Part shown: positions 5,898 through 14,584 of the stretch, piece by piece | How positions within the stretch are numbered: the first letter of the stretch is position 1 | How the letters are laid out: the number at the start of each line of letters is the position of its first letter | The notes under the pieces: generated by a model | What the model saw: the letters and a program-made list of their open reading frames with translations, nothing else | What the model was told of the DNA's origin: nothing | Database searches by the model: none | Origin: Acidobacteriota bacterium | Lineage (GTDB): Bacteria > Acidobacteriota > Terriglobia > Terriglobales > Acidobacteriaceae | Reading direction: 5' to 3' | Assembly (NCBI GenBank): GCA_021792135.1 | Contig: JAJYVF010000023.1 | Coordinates: 1-64,000, forward strand | DNA: 64,000 nucleotides | Translations under genes and position numbers: made by a program

Positions 5898-7418
5898 CTA
5901 ACCCTCGCGGGCGCGTTCGATGGCGCGGACGACGGCCCTGGCTTTGTTGAGGGTCTCTTCGTATTCCTTCTGGGGGATGGAGTCGGCGACGATGCCGCCG
6001 CCGGCCTGGATGAATCCCTGTTTTCCTTCGACCAGCAGGGTGCGGATGGCGATACAGGAGGTCAGGTTGCCGGAGTAGTCGGCGTAGAGAACGCTGCCTC
6101 CGTAGATGCCGCGGCGGGTGGGCTCCAGCTCCTCGATGATCTCCATGGCGCGAATTTTGGGAGCGCCGCTGAGGGTTCCGGCGGGGAAGCAGGAGCGGAG
6201 GGCGTCGACGGCGGTGAGCTCCTTTTTGAGGCGGCCTTCGATGGCGCTGACCAGGTGCATGACGTGCGAGTAGCGCTCGACGAACATCAAATTTGTCACT
6301 TTGACAGTGCCATATTCGCTGACGCGGCCTACGTCGTTGCGGCCGAGATCGACGAGCATGACGTGTTCGGCGCGTTCTTTTTCGTCGTGGAGCATTTCCT
6401 GCTCGGCGGCGAGGTCCTGCTCTTCATTGGCTCCGCGGGGACGGGTGCCGGCGATGGGGCGGTACTCGACGCGGCGGCCTTCGACGCGGACCAGCATCTC
6501 GGGCGAGGAGCCGACGATGTGGGTGGTTTCTTCCTTCGCACTTTTGGAACCGGGCTTCTTTCGGCCAAAGCGCAGGAAGTACATGTAGGGCGAGGGATTG
6601 ACGATGCGCAGGGCACGGTAGACGGAGAAGGGATCGACGCCGGGCTCGACCTCGAAGCGCTGAGAGTAGACCACCTGAAAGATGTCGCCAGCCGCGATAT
6701 ATTCTTTGGCGCGTTCGACGGCCCGGAAATACGCCGGCTTTTTGGTATTGGGAATAAGACGCAGCTTGCCGGCGGGCTTGCGGGCGGAGAGCTTCGGCAG
6801 CGGCTGGGCAAGGCGGCGTTCGAGGCGGTCGAGGCGTCTGAGGGCGTCGAGGTATGCGGCCTGGGGCTTGTGGCGGCGCAGGTCGGCCGTGACAATGAGG
6901 AGGATTTCCTTCTTCACGTGGTCGAAGGCGAGGACCTCGTCGTAGAACATGAGGCAGGCGTCGGGCAGGCCGAGGTCGTCTTTGGTGGCGACGGGCAGGC
7001 GCTCGATCTGGCGCACGACATCGTAGCTGAGAAAGCCGACGGCTCCGGCGGTGAAAGGCGGCAGTTCGGGGATGCGGGCGGGGGTGTGGCCGCTGAGGGC
7101 TTCGCGGAGCAGGGCGAAGACGTCGCCGGTCAGCTGGCGGGTTTTGCCGTGTTCGGTGACTTCAATCGACGTGCCATGAGAGACGATGCGGCGGCTGGGG
7201 CGGATGCCGATGTAGGTGTAGCGGCCCAGGCGTTCGCCACCCTCGACGGATTCGAGGAGGAAACATTCGGGCTCGGCGGCGGCGACCCGAAGGAAGGCGG
7301 AGACGGGGGTCTCGAGGTCGGCGGTCAGGGTGCGGTAGAGCGGAACAAGGGTGTGGGTGCGGGCGAGGCGCAGGAACAGGGCGCGGTCGGGCAGGGATGG
7401 CCTCATCTGGTTCATCAT
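5898..7418 (-). CDS. trpE: Anthranilate synthase component I
   Basis: A 506-residue chorismate-using enzyme that makes anthranilate with a glutamine amidotransferase partner in tryptophan biosynthesis. The N-terminal TrpE domain (LVPLYRTLTADLETPVSAFL, then the LLESVE segment that in this family contributes to the Trp feedback site) is followed by the chorismate-binding domain. Family landmarks include GDIFQVVYSQRFE, NPSPYMYFL, GSSPEMLVR, PIAGTRPRG, DLGRNDVGRV, VMHLVSAIEG, AGTLSGAPKIRAMEII and IQAGGGIVADS. Length is normal. ATG 7418 gives MMNQMRPSLPDR; no strong ribosome site precedes it. It lies alone, divergent from accA; trpG/trpD are not in the window. The 3' end directly meets the Rhs scrap, so this is the island border. 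Confidence 0.93.
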   Translation of the reverse strand: MMNQMRPSLPDRALFLRLARTHTLVPLYRTLTADLETPVSAFLRVAAAEPECFLLESVEGGERLGRYTYIGIRPSRRIVSHGTSIEVTEHGKTRQLTGDVFALLREALSGHTPARIPELPPFTAGAVGFLSYDVVRQIERLPVATKDDLGLPDACLMFYDEVLAFDHVKKEILLIVTADLRRHKPQAAYLDALRRLDRLERRLAQPLPKLSARKPAGKLRLIPNTKKPAYFRAVERAKEYIAAGDIFQVVYSQRFEVEPGVDPFSVYRALRIVNPSPYMYFLRFGRKKPGSKSAKEETTHIVGSSPEMLVRVEGRRVEYRPIAGTRPRGANEEQDLAAEQEMLHDEKERAEHVMLVDLGRNDVGRVSEYGTVKVTNLMFVERYSHVMHLVSAIEGRLKKELTAVDALRSCFPAGTLSGAPKIRAMEIIEELEPTRRGIYGGSVLYADYSGNLTSCIAIRTLLVEGKQGFIQAGGGIVADSIPQKEYEETLNKARAVVRAIERAREG

Positions 7419-7604
7419 AGCGGTGTTGCCGCTCCACTCCTCTTTCCGGGTGCGGATTCCGGCCGTAGGAGGGTGGATGATGGTCGTTTCTCCGGCACAT
7501 CGCTGAGCATCGGACTGGCTCCTATTTGTCCAGGCTGTGCGCAGACCATACAATCGGTATTTGTTGCAGGGGCGGGCGGTGGTTCGCTTTTTTCGTTTCC
7601 TTCT

Positions 7605-8444
7605 ATGAGCGATCAGGCAGGGAGCAATTCGCTGGCGGGTCCGGTTTCTCCCGCATGGGCCGGGACGGAGTTGGCGCGGCATCCGCAGCGACCACATCCA
7701 ATGGACTTTATCGAGCGGATCTTTACGGATTTCAGCGAGGTCCACGGCGATCGCGCCTTCGGCGACGATCCCGCGCTGACCTGCGGCATGGCGCGTTTCG
7801 AGGACCAGGAGGCGATGGTCGTCGCCAATGTGAAGGGCCGGACGACCAAAGACAAAGTGCATCGGCGGTTCGGAATGCCCGATCCCGAGGGGTACCGAAA
7901 GGCGCTGCGCTGCATGAAGATGGCCGAGAAGTTCCGCCGGCCGGTGTTCACGATCATCGATGTTCCGGCGGCCTATCCGGGCGTGGGAGCCGAGGAGCGC
8001 GGGCAGGCGGAAGCGATTGCGCGGAATATGCGGGAGATGTCGCGGCTGCGCACGCCGATCATTGCGACCATCACGGGCGAAGGCGGCTCGGGCGGGGCGC
8101 TGGGACTGGCGGTCGCGGACCGGGTGCTGATCCTCGAGAATGCCATCTACTCGGTAATTCCACCGGAAGGATGCGCGGCGATTTTGTGGCGCGACGCGGC
8201 GTTCAAGGATCGGGCGGCGGAGGCAATGCGGATTTCCGCACCGCAGGTCGCGGAGGTGGGCTGCGTGGACGACGTTGTACCGGAACCGGAGGGCGGAGCG
8301 CAGAACGATGCTGGGGCGGCGGCGGAAATCCTGAGAGAGAAGCTGCGCTGGCATCTGAAGGAACTGATGGCCCTGCCGCTGGAGGAGATGGTGCGTCGCC
8401 GGTACGAGAAATTCCGTAACATCGGCCAGTTCTACACCGTCTGA
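7605..8444 (+). CDS. accA: Acetyl-CoA carboxylase carboxyltransferase alpha, short form
   Basis: The alpha subunit of the carboxyltransferase that moves CO2 from carboxybiotin to acetyl-CoA at the start of fatty acid synthesis; it works with AccD. The core is well conserved: ELARHPQRPHPMDFIERIF, HGDRAFGDDPAL, KGRTTKDKVHRRFGMPDPEG, GVGAEERGQAEAIARN, GEGGSGGALGLAVADRV and PPEGCAAILWRDAA. It is 279 residues against about 320 in E. coli because the N-terminal helical arm is nearly absent (only about 20 residues precede ARHPQRP). ISPEGCA and GAYPGIGAEERG of the usual protein read IPPEGCA and AAYPGVGAEERG. It may be the sole accA or a divergent second copy. No clear Shine-Dalgarno precedes ATG 7605. 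Confidence 0.88.
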   Translation: MSDQAGSNSLAGPVSPAWAGTELARHPQRPHPMDFIERIFTDFSEVHGDRAFGDDPALTCGMARFEDQEAMVVANVKGRTTKDKVHRRFGMPDPEGYRKALRCMKMAEKFRRPVFTIIDVPAAYPGVGAEERGQAEAIARNMREMSRLRTPIIATITGEGGSGGALGLAVADRVLILENAIYSVIPPEGCAAILWRDAAFKDRAAEAMRISAPQVAEVGCVDDVVPEPEGGAQNDAGAAAEILREKLRWHLKELMALPLEEMVRRRYEKFRNIGQFYTV

Positions 8445-8502
8445 GCGGGAGAGGGTCCGAAGTGCGCTTGCCGGGACGATTTTTCCTTTTGGGGAGTCAT
8501 GC

Positions 8503-9612
8503 GTGAGTTTTCTGGAGCGCTTTCGCGCGCTGACCTGGTTCCTGGGTGCGGCGGCGTGGTTCCTGTTCTCGGATTTGCTGGCGCGCCGCGCGGCGGAGGG
8601 GCTGAGCAACAGCGATCCACAGGAGCCGCTCTATCGGCTCTTCCTGCTGTTCCTGCTGATTCTGGGCTTCTGGACGATGCGCCGCCTGGGGCAACCGAGC
8701 GCGGCCGCCTCCCAGGCGCTGGGACTGCCGACGCGCCCCGGATGGCAGCGAGAATTCGCGCTGGGAGCTGTGGTGGGCTGGAGCGCGGTGGTAGCGATCG
8801 TGCTGCCCGTGGCGCTGATCGGAGGGCTGGTGGTGACGGCCTTCACCAACGCGCACCAGTTCTATGTGCTGATTCTGGATCTGGTGGCGCTGGCCGCGGG
8901 GACGCTGGCGGTTGAAGTCACGTTTCGGGGCTATGCTTTTCAGCGGCTCACGGATGCACTGGGACCAGCCATGGCCACGTTTTTCATGGCGGTGATTTAC
9001 GCCATCTGGCGGACGCATTCCGGGCAGAGCTCCACGGCTTCGGTGCTGGTGTCGTTCTTCCTGGGATGGACGCTGTGCCTTGCGGCACTGAGGACGCGCG
9101 CCGTGTGGGTCAGCTGGGGGCTGCATTTTGCCTGGGTCGCCGCGATGGGGATGCTGTTCGGGCTGCCGGTGACGGGTTCGATGAGCTATTCGCCGGTGCT
9201 GGCGACGACCGCTGCGGGACCGTCTTGGGTGACGGGCGGATTCGAGGGTCCGGAGGGTGGCGCCTTTGCGGTGCTGGTGTCGTTTCTGCTGCTGTTTGTG
9301 GTGGCGACGGCGACCGGCGAGCTGAAGCACCGCTACGGGCATCCGGAGGTGGTGCCGGGGGGGATTCCGGTGGATCTGGATGGCGCGGCACGGCGGCAGC
9401 ATGAGGCGGCAATAGGTTCGCCGGCCAGCGCTCAGGCCCCGCTGGTGCAGATTCTGCCGGCGCAGCCGGGGGCTGCGGCGCCGGAGGCTCCGCTCGGGGC
9501 AACGCTCGCCGGAGCAGCCGGTGCTTCCGCTGGCGGAGACGCCGAATGCCTGCAGAGAACTGAGCCCGGAGCCGAAGAAATCAGCGGATCCGGTACCGGA
9601 TTCCCGTGCTGA
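8503..9612 (+). CDS. CPBP-family (CAAX/Abi) membrane protein
   Basis: A 369-residue polytopic membrane protein with about eight hydrophobic segments. The central part fits CPBP intramembrane proteases: LAVEVTFRGYAFQRL corresponds to motif 1, normally EExxxRG, and WGLHFAWVAAMG to the later His motif. The second glutamate of motif 1 is valine here (EVTFRG), so protease activity is uncertain; some family members act only as chaperones or scaffolds. The C-terminal 80 or so residues are Ala/Pro/Gly-rich and probably disordered. The start is GTG 8503, chosen because an upstream ATG at 8499 is out of frame. The 3' end overlaps the convergent beta-barrel gene by 32 bases. Substrate unknown. Confidence 0.75.
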   Translation: MSFLERFRALTWFLGAAAWFLFSDLLARRAAEGLSNSDPQEPLYRLFLLFLLILGFWTMRRLGQPSAAASQALGLPTRPGWQREFALGAVVGWSAVVAIVLPVALIGGLVVTAFTNAHQFYVLILDLVALAAGTLAVEVTFRGYAFQRLTDALGPAMATFFMAVIYAIWRTHSGQSSTASVLVSFFLGWTLCLAALRTRAVWVSWGLHFAWVAAMGMLFGLPVTGSMSYSPVLATTAAGPSWVTGGFEGPEGGAFAVLVSFLLLFVVATATGELKHRYGHPEVVPGGIPVDLDGAARRQHEAAIGSPASAQAPLVQILPAQPGAAAPEAPLGATLAGAAGASAGGDAECLQRTEPGAEEISGSGTGFPC

Positions 9613-10135
9613 CAGCCAGGTTTGACATCGATCCGTAGGTGAATCCGGGCCAGTATTGGTACTCGACATCCACCAGGCGCAGGCGGATACGGGAGTTGAG
9701 GCGGTAATCGAGCCCCCCGCCCGGAGCCATGACGAAATAGGATCCGTAGGCGTAGTTGTAGGGGAAGTGGAACATCCCGTAGCCGGCCAGGAGCTTGATA
9801 TAGGGCCGGTAGCGGTAGTTGCCGAGGGCGTCGAACTGATAGCGCGGTCCGATGAGCCAGGTGTTGGCATGCGTCCCGGACTGCTCATGCCAGGCGGTCC
9901 AGGTGGTTTCGCCCTCGATGCCGTAGTGCCAGCCGAGAGCCGCATCCACGAATCCCGATCCGCCCAGGATCCAGTGATCGCCGTACTGGAGATGAACCGC
10001 GGTGAATGTGCCGCCGACGGTCATGCCGGCTTCGTCGCCAGTGGCCGATTCGGGGGACTGCGCGCCGGCCTTGCGCAGGCCGGCGAAGAGGGCGACGATC
10101 AGCAGCGCGCAGGCTGCCCAGGTGCGATGACTCAT
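9581..10135 (-). CDS. Small outer-membrane beta-barrel protein
   Basis: About 184 residues with a signal peptide (hydrophobic stretch WAACALLIVALFAGL, cleavage after AGAQ). The mature part alternates hydrophobic and aromatic residues (GGTFTAVHLQYGD, LGWHYGIEGETTW, YRPYIKLLAGYGMF, GGGLDYRLNSRIRLRLVDVEYQYWPG) and ends with IRYRIR, as in eight-stranded porin-like barrels. ATG 10135 is preferred; a GTG at 10153 overlaps the previous gene's stop and would add six residues. It follows the NHL/Ig protein at essentially no distance, so the two are probably co-transcribed. The specific function cannot be seen. Confidence 0.75.
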   Translation of the reverse strand: MSHRTWAACALLIVALFAGLRKAGAQSPESATGDEAGMTVGGTFTAVHLQYGDHWILGGSGFVDAALGWHYGIEGETTWTAWHEQSGTHANTWLIGPRYQFDALGNYRYRPYIKLLAGYGMFHFPYNYAYGSYFVMAPGGGLDYRLNSRIRLRLVDVEYQYWPGFTYGSMSNLAVSTGIRYRIR

Positions 10136-10149
10136 GGTGTGTGCTCCGC

Positions 10150-13100
10150 TCACTGGGTAACCTGCACGGTGAGATTGGCGACGTGGGTGATGCCGGTTTT
10201 TTCGCCGGTGGCCGTGACCTGGATGACGTAGGTCCCGGGTTTGGCGCTGTTGAGCGAGAAGCCGCCGCAGCCAGTCATCAGGAAGGTGGTTCCGGCGAGC
10301 ATCCCGATCACCACCAGGACTCTGAGGATCGCCGCGTCCTTTCGGAATCGCCAGAAGAGCAGACCGAAGCAGGCAACGCCGGGAAAGACGCAGGCGGCAA
10401 GGATGCCGCTGCCAGGGGTTTCGTTCTTCGCCTGGGATCCCGAGACGAGAGGCGAGTTGGTGTCGACGGTGAGCTGAACGCTCGCCGCGCCGCCGGAGCT
10501 GAGGGTGAGATCGTTGCTGGCGAAGTTACAGGTGACGGAGAAAGGCAGCGAACCGCATCCGAGAGCGACCCGATCGGAGAAGCCGTTCTCCGAGGCGAGT
10601 TTGATGCCGATGTTGGCGTATTTCGAGGTGGGAATGGACACCGAGTTCGGGCTGAGCTGAATGGTGAACTCGGTGGCCTGCGTGACCGTGATGGAGACAG
10701 CACTCGAGGTGGAGGGCGCGTTAACGGCATCGCCGCTGTACTGGGCGGTAATGCTGTAGGTTCCCGACTGGAGGTTGAGGGTGAAGCTGCCAGTCCCGGC
10801 GGGGGAGACGGGTGCGGAACCGAGGCTGGTGGTGCCGTTCATGAAGGTAATGGTTCCGGCGACGGACTGTCCGCTGGTAGAGGAGGTGGTGGTGAGGAGC
10901 GTGAGTTTCTGGTCGGTGTTCAGGCTGGTGGCCGAGGCCGCCAGCATGGTCTGGGTGGCAAAGGCGGCAACCTGCTCGGCGAGGGCTGCGGAGGTGCTGC
11001 CGGCGTCGTTAGCGTCACCGGTGTAGGCGGCGGTGATGGAATGCTGCCCAACGGCAAGGGAGGTGGTGGTAAAAGCGGCGACGCCCTTGGCGTTCAAAGC
11101 GACGGAGCCCAGGGTGTTGGCGCCGTCCTTGAAGGTGACGCTGCCGGCGGGAACTCCGCCGTTCCCGCTGACAGTGGCGGTCAAGGTAACAGGGTTGGTT
11201 ACGGTAATGGCGGTGCTGCTGCTGGCCAGCTGCACGCGGGTTGTGGCCTGGACGATACTGACCGCGACCGCAGGCGAGCTGCTGGAGCTGTTGTCGGAGT
11301 TCCCCTGATAGGCAGCCGTGAGGGAGTAGCTGCCCACCGCCAGCATCGAGGTGGAGAAGACGGCAACCCCGGAGCTGTTGAGGGTTGCCGTGCCGAGGAG
11401 AATGGTTCCGTTATAGAAGTTGACGCTGCCCGAAGCAGCGCCACCGTTGGTGGTGACGGAGGAGGTAAGGGTGAGCCGGTTTCCGGCGATGGAGGGGTTG
11501 GCGCTCGCCCTGAGCGCAGTCGTGGTCGTGGCGATTTTGACCGTCTGCGCGAGCGCCAGCGAGGTGCTGCCGAGGTCATTGGTGTCGCCACCGTAGGTTG
11601 CCGTAATGGAATGCGCGCCCGCTGCCAGGGAAGCGGTGTTGAGGACAGCCGACGCGGTGAGGCCGACAGCTGCGCCCAGGGTGGCGGTTCCGATCCGGGT
11701 GCCGGAGTCGTAGAAGGTAACGACTCCTGTGGGCGCTACCGTGCCGCTGGCGGTGACGATTGCCGTGAAGGTGACGGTCGAGCCGTGAATCGACGGATTG
11801 GCGCTGGAGCCGAGCGAGGTCGAGGTCTGCTGCTGCACCAGCTCGGTAATTGGGGTGGAGGTTCCGGTGACGGTGTTGATGTCGGTATAGGTGGCGGTGA
11901 TAGAGTCGCTGCCGACGGGCAGGCTGGCGGTGGAGAGAAGGGCGACGCCGCTGGCATTGAGCGCGGCGCTGCCGAGATACGCGCCTCCGTCATAGAAGGA
12001 GACGGATCCGATGGGCGAGATGCCGCCGGTGATGCTGACGGTGGCGGTGAAACTAACGCTGGAACCCAGGATGGAGCTGGGGGCGGAACTGACAACGCTG
12101 ACGATGACCTGTTCTTCGACTTTCTCGTTCACAGGGTTGGAGTCGGCCGCGCCGTAGTAGGTATTGCCGCTGTAGTCCGCGGTGAGGGTCCAGGCGCCAA
12201 CCGCAAGGTTGCTGACCTGGAGGGTCGCGGTGCCGCTGGAGCTAACCGTCGGGGTCCCCAGGGTTGTGCTGACGGTACTGCCAACCGGAGTCGCATAGAA
12301 GGTGACCGTGCCGGTGGGCGTGCCGTGCGTGGTACAGCCGCTGCAGCTGGTGACGGCCGCAGTCAGGCTGATGGGCGATCCATAGACAACAGTCGGGTCA
12401 GGGGAGGCGGTGAGCTGGACGTTGACCTGGTTCTGCAGCAGTTCCTGGCCTACGAGCTGCACATCCCAGGGCGTCGTAAAGGTGCTGGTGGTGAGGTCGA
12501 TGCTGCCGACCACCGGGTTCGGGGGCGTGGTCGTCAGGCCAGCCTTGAATTCGGCGGCGACGGTGCATTGACTATCGGCGGCGACGATGCCGGTTGTCAT
12601 GCAGGAGCCCGAGCCGAGGGCAGCGTCCGTGTCGGGCGTGATGGCGGTAAAGGTCAGGCCGGCGTTGCCGTCGTTTTCGATCTTCTGCATCTGCGGGGGA
12701 CTGACCTGGTTTTGCCAGTACTGGGGGCTGAAGAACAGGGTGGCGGTGTTGGCAGAGACCTTGCGGATGATGTGGTCGAAGTATTCGGCGATGAAGAGAT
12801 TGCCGGCCGCATCGACGGTGATGCCATAGGGTGCGTAGATACCGGCGCCGGGAATACTGGGGGAGGCGCCGGCAGCGATACCGCCGCCGGAGAACTTCTC
12901 CCCGGACTGGCCGTTGCCGTAGGTGTAGTCGCTCTTGCCGTCGTTGTAGAAGGAAATGTCGCTGGAGCCGGCAATGGTGGAGATGATGCCGGTGGCGGTG
13001 CTGACCTTGCGGACGACGTAATTGCGGGCGTCGGCGATGAAAACGTTGCCGGCCGGATCGCAGGCTACACCGAGAGGCGAGTACAGCTCAGCGGACACCG

Positions 13101-14304
13101 CAGCTCCGCCGTCACCGAGGTAGGCGGGGGTCCCGTTCCCAGCGTAGGTGGTGATTTTGCCGGTGGTATCGACTTTGCGGATGCGGTTGTTGCCGGAGTC
13201 GGGGATATACATGTTGCCGGCAGCGTCCAGGGCGACGCCATAGGGCGCGTCGAGGAGGGCCGCCGTGGCGGGGCCGTTGTCACCGCCAAAGCCTGCGGTT
13301 CCGGGATGGGAACCGACAACCGTGGTGATATCGCCGGGGCTCAGGGTGCCCTGGGCGACGGCGAGAACTTCGCGAATCACGTTGTTGCCGGTATCAGCGA
13401 TGTAGAGATCGCCGGTGGAATCCACGGTGATGCCCTGCGGGGAATTCAGGCTGGCGGAGGTCGCCAGGCCGCTGTCGCCGCTGTAGCCCGGCTGGCCATT
13501 GCCGGCCACGGTGGTGATGGTTCCGGTGGTGAGGTCAACTTTGCGGACAACATTATTGTTGGTATCGGCGATGTAGAGGTTACCGGCTCCATCGACGGCT
13601 ACGCCGCCAGGAACATTGAGCGAAGTAGCGGTGGCTACGTTGGCAGTGTTGTCGTATCCGGCGTTGCCGTCCCCGGCCACGGTGACGATGTCGCCGGGCT
13701 GCAGGGTGCCCTGGGCGACAGCCAGAACTTCGCGAATGCGATTGTGGTGAGAATCGGCGATAAAGATGTCGCCCGCGCCATCGATGGCGACGGCCGTGGG
13801 GAGATACAGGTCGGCGGCCGTGGCGAGGGCATTGTCGTTGACCTGAGTCCACTCGCCGACCTGGCCGGCTTCGATGCTGATGGCGCCGGGGATCATGACG
13901 GGGAGCGGGCCCAGGCCGAGGCTGGTGAGGTAGGTGACGCCTGCGGGGTTGTTGCCGGCGTCGAGGAGGACGACCGCGCCGTTGCGGGCGCCGGGATATT
14001 TGGGCGCGAAAACCACCGGGACATTGCAGGCGTTGCCGGAGGTGACGCCGACGCAGTTATCGACGCCGGATTCCGTGTAGTCGAGATTCGCGGTGCCCAT
14101 GGTGAGCACCTCTACCTTCGCGACGGTGCCTGTGACGTTGACCGAAACGGACCGCACTGGGGTGTTTTGACCAACAGCGGTGGCAGGAAACTGGACCTGC
14201 GCCTGGGCGATGGGAGCCAGGGCGGCGAAAACGAGGAGAGGGAGGCGTGTCGCATTTCCGGACAGCCGTGCGGCCAGGCGGGGGCAAGACGAGAGAGCGG
14301 TCAT
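10150..14304 (-). CDS. Large secreted NHL-repeat / bacterial Ig-like repeat protein
   Basis: A 1384-residue exported protein. A signal peptide (LLVFAALAPIAQAQ) leads into an Ig-like segment, then about seven NHL blades (for example GVAVDGAGNLYIADTNNNVVRKVD, repeated with GTITTVAGNGQPGYSGD spacers), which should form a beta-propeller. From roughly residue 640 to 1250 come seven or more Ig-like repeats of about 90 residues with the signature PTGTVTFYD...LGTATL...LAVGSHSITATY. A hydrophobic stretch (CVFPGVACFGLLFW, then VLVVIGMLAGTTFLMTGCGG) sits inside the last Ig unit, so the end may be membrane-tethered. Such proteins are common in acidobacteria and probably bind surfaces or carbohydrates. 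ATG 14304 was chosen because it opens the signal peptide. Confidence 0.8.
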   Translation of the reverse strand: MTALSSCPRLAARLSGNATRLPLLVFAALAPIAQAQVQFPATAVGQNTPVRSVSVNVTGTVAKVEVLTMGTANLDYTESGVDNCVGVTSGNACNVPVVFAPKYPGARNGAVVLLDAGNNPAGVTYLTSLGLGPLPVMIPGAISIEAGQVGEWTQVNDNALATAADLYLPTAVAIDGAGDIFIADSHHNRIREVLAVAQGTLQPGDIVTVAGDGNAGYDNTANVATATSLNVPGGVAVDGAGNLYIADTNNNVVRKVDLTTGTITTVAGNGQPGYSGDSGLATSASLNSPQGITVDSTGDLYIADTGNNVIREVLAVAQGTLSPGDITTVVGSHPGTAGFGGDNGPATAALLDAPYGVALDAAGNMYIPDSGNNRIRKVDTTGKITTYAGNGTPAYLGDGGAAVSAELYSPLGVACDPAGNVFIADARNYVVRKVSTATGIISTIAGSSDISFYNDGKSDYTYGNGQSGEKFSGGGIAAGASPSIPGAGIYAPYGITVDAAGNLFIAEYFDHIIRKVSANTATLFFSPQYWQNQVSPPQMQKIENDGNAGLTFTAITPDTDAALGSGSCMTTGIVAADSQCTVAAEFKAGLTTTPPNPVVGSIDLTTSTFTTPWDVQLVGQELLQNQVNVQLTASPDPTVVYGSPISLTAAVTSCSGCTTHGTPTGTVTFYATPVGSTVSTTLGTPTVSSSGTATLQVSNLAVGAWTLTADYSGNTYYGAADSNPVNEKVEEQVIVSVVSSAPSSILGSSVSFTATVSITGGISPIGSVSFYDGGAYLGSAALNASGVALLSTASLPVGSDSITATYTDINTVTGTSTPITELVQQQTSTSLGSSANPSIHGSTVTFTAIVTASGTVAPTGVVTFYDSGTRIGTATLGAAVGLTASAVLNTASLAAGAHSITATYGGDTNDLGSTSLALAQTVKIATTTTALRASANPSIAGNRLTLTSSVTTNGGAASGSVNFYNGTILLGTATLNSSGVAVFSTSMLAVGSYSLTAAYQGNSDNSSSSSPAVAVSIVQATTRVQLASSSTAITVTNPVTLTATVSGNGGVPAGSVTFKDGANTLGSVALNAKGVAAFTTTSLAVGQHSITAAYTGDANDAGSTSAALAEQVAAFATQTMLAASATSLNTDQKLTLLTTTSSTSGQSVAGTITFMNGTTSLGSAPVSPAGTGSFTLNLQSGTYSITAQYSGDAVNAPSTSSAVSITVTQATEFTIQLSPNSVSIPTSKYANIGIKLASENGFSDRVALGCGSLPFSVTCNFASNDLTLSSGGAASVQLTVDTNSPLVSGSQAKNETPGSGILAACVFPGVACFGLLFWRFRKDAAILRVLVVIGMLAGTTFLMTGCGGFSLNSAKPGTYVIQVTATGEKTGITHVANLTVQVTQ

Positions 14305-14584
14305 ACGGTGGACCTCGGCAGAAATCTCCACGCCCCGGAGGAAAGGGGTTGGATCAAAGGTGCTGACAACCGGCAAGTGCTTCTCACCGCTGCAAAGGGG
14401 AAACCGCAGCCGGAAAAGCGGCACTGATGCTGATAGCTGCCGCAAACATAGCATGTGGTAACCGCCGATAGAATTACCGAGGTAAGAATATGAATGGTAC
14501 TTTTGTGTTATCTGCGGCGGAAGTGGAGTTTGGAGAGCACGAGGACGTGCAACACGGGCGAGTTGCCGGAACGGGGCTGAGGGA

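Noticed and set aside
5856-8444. 862-residue plus-strand reading frame covering the trpE region
   Set aside because: Its first 580 residues are the antisense of trpE in GC-rich DNA; only the last 279 match a protein family (AccA).
10006-14427. 1473-residue plus-strand reading frame
   Set aside because: It is antisense to the NHL/Ig protein; its Gly/Asp/Ala repeats simply mirror that gene's repeats.
14305-14584. Possible riboswitch in the leader of the NHL/Ig gene
   Set aside because: The leader is GC-rich with short pairings but I could not match a known riboswitch consensus.
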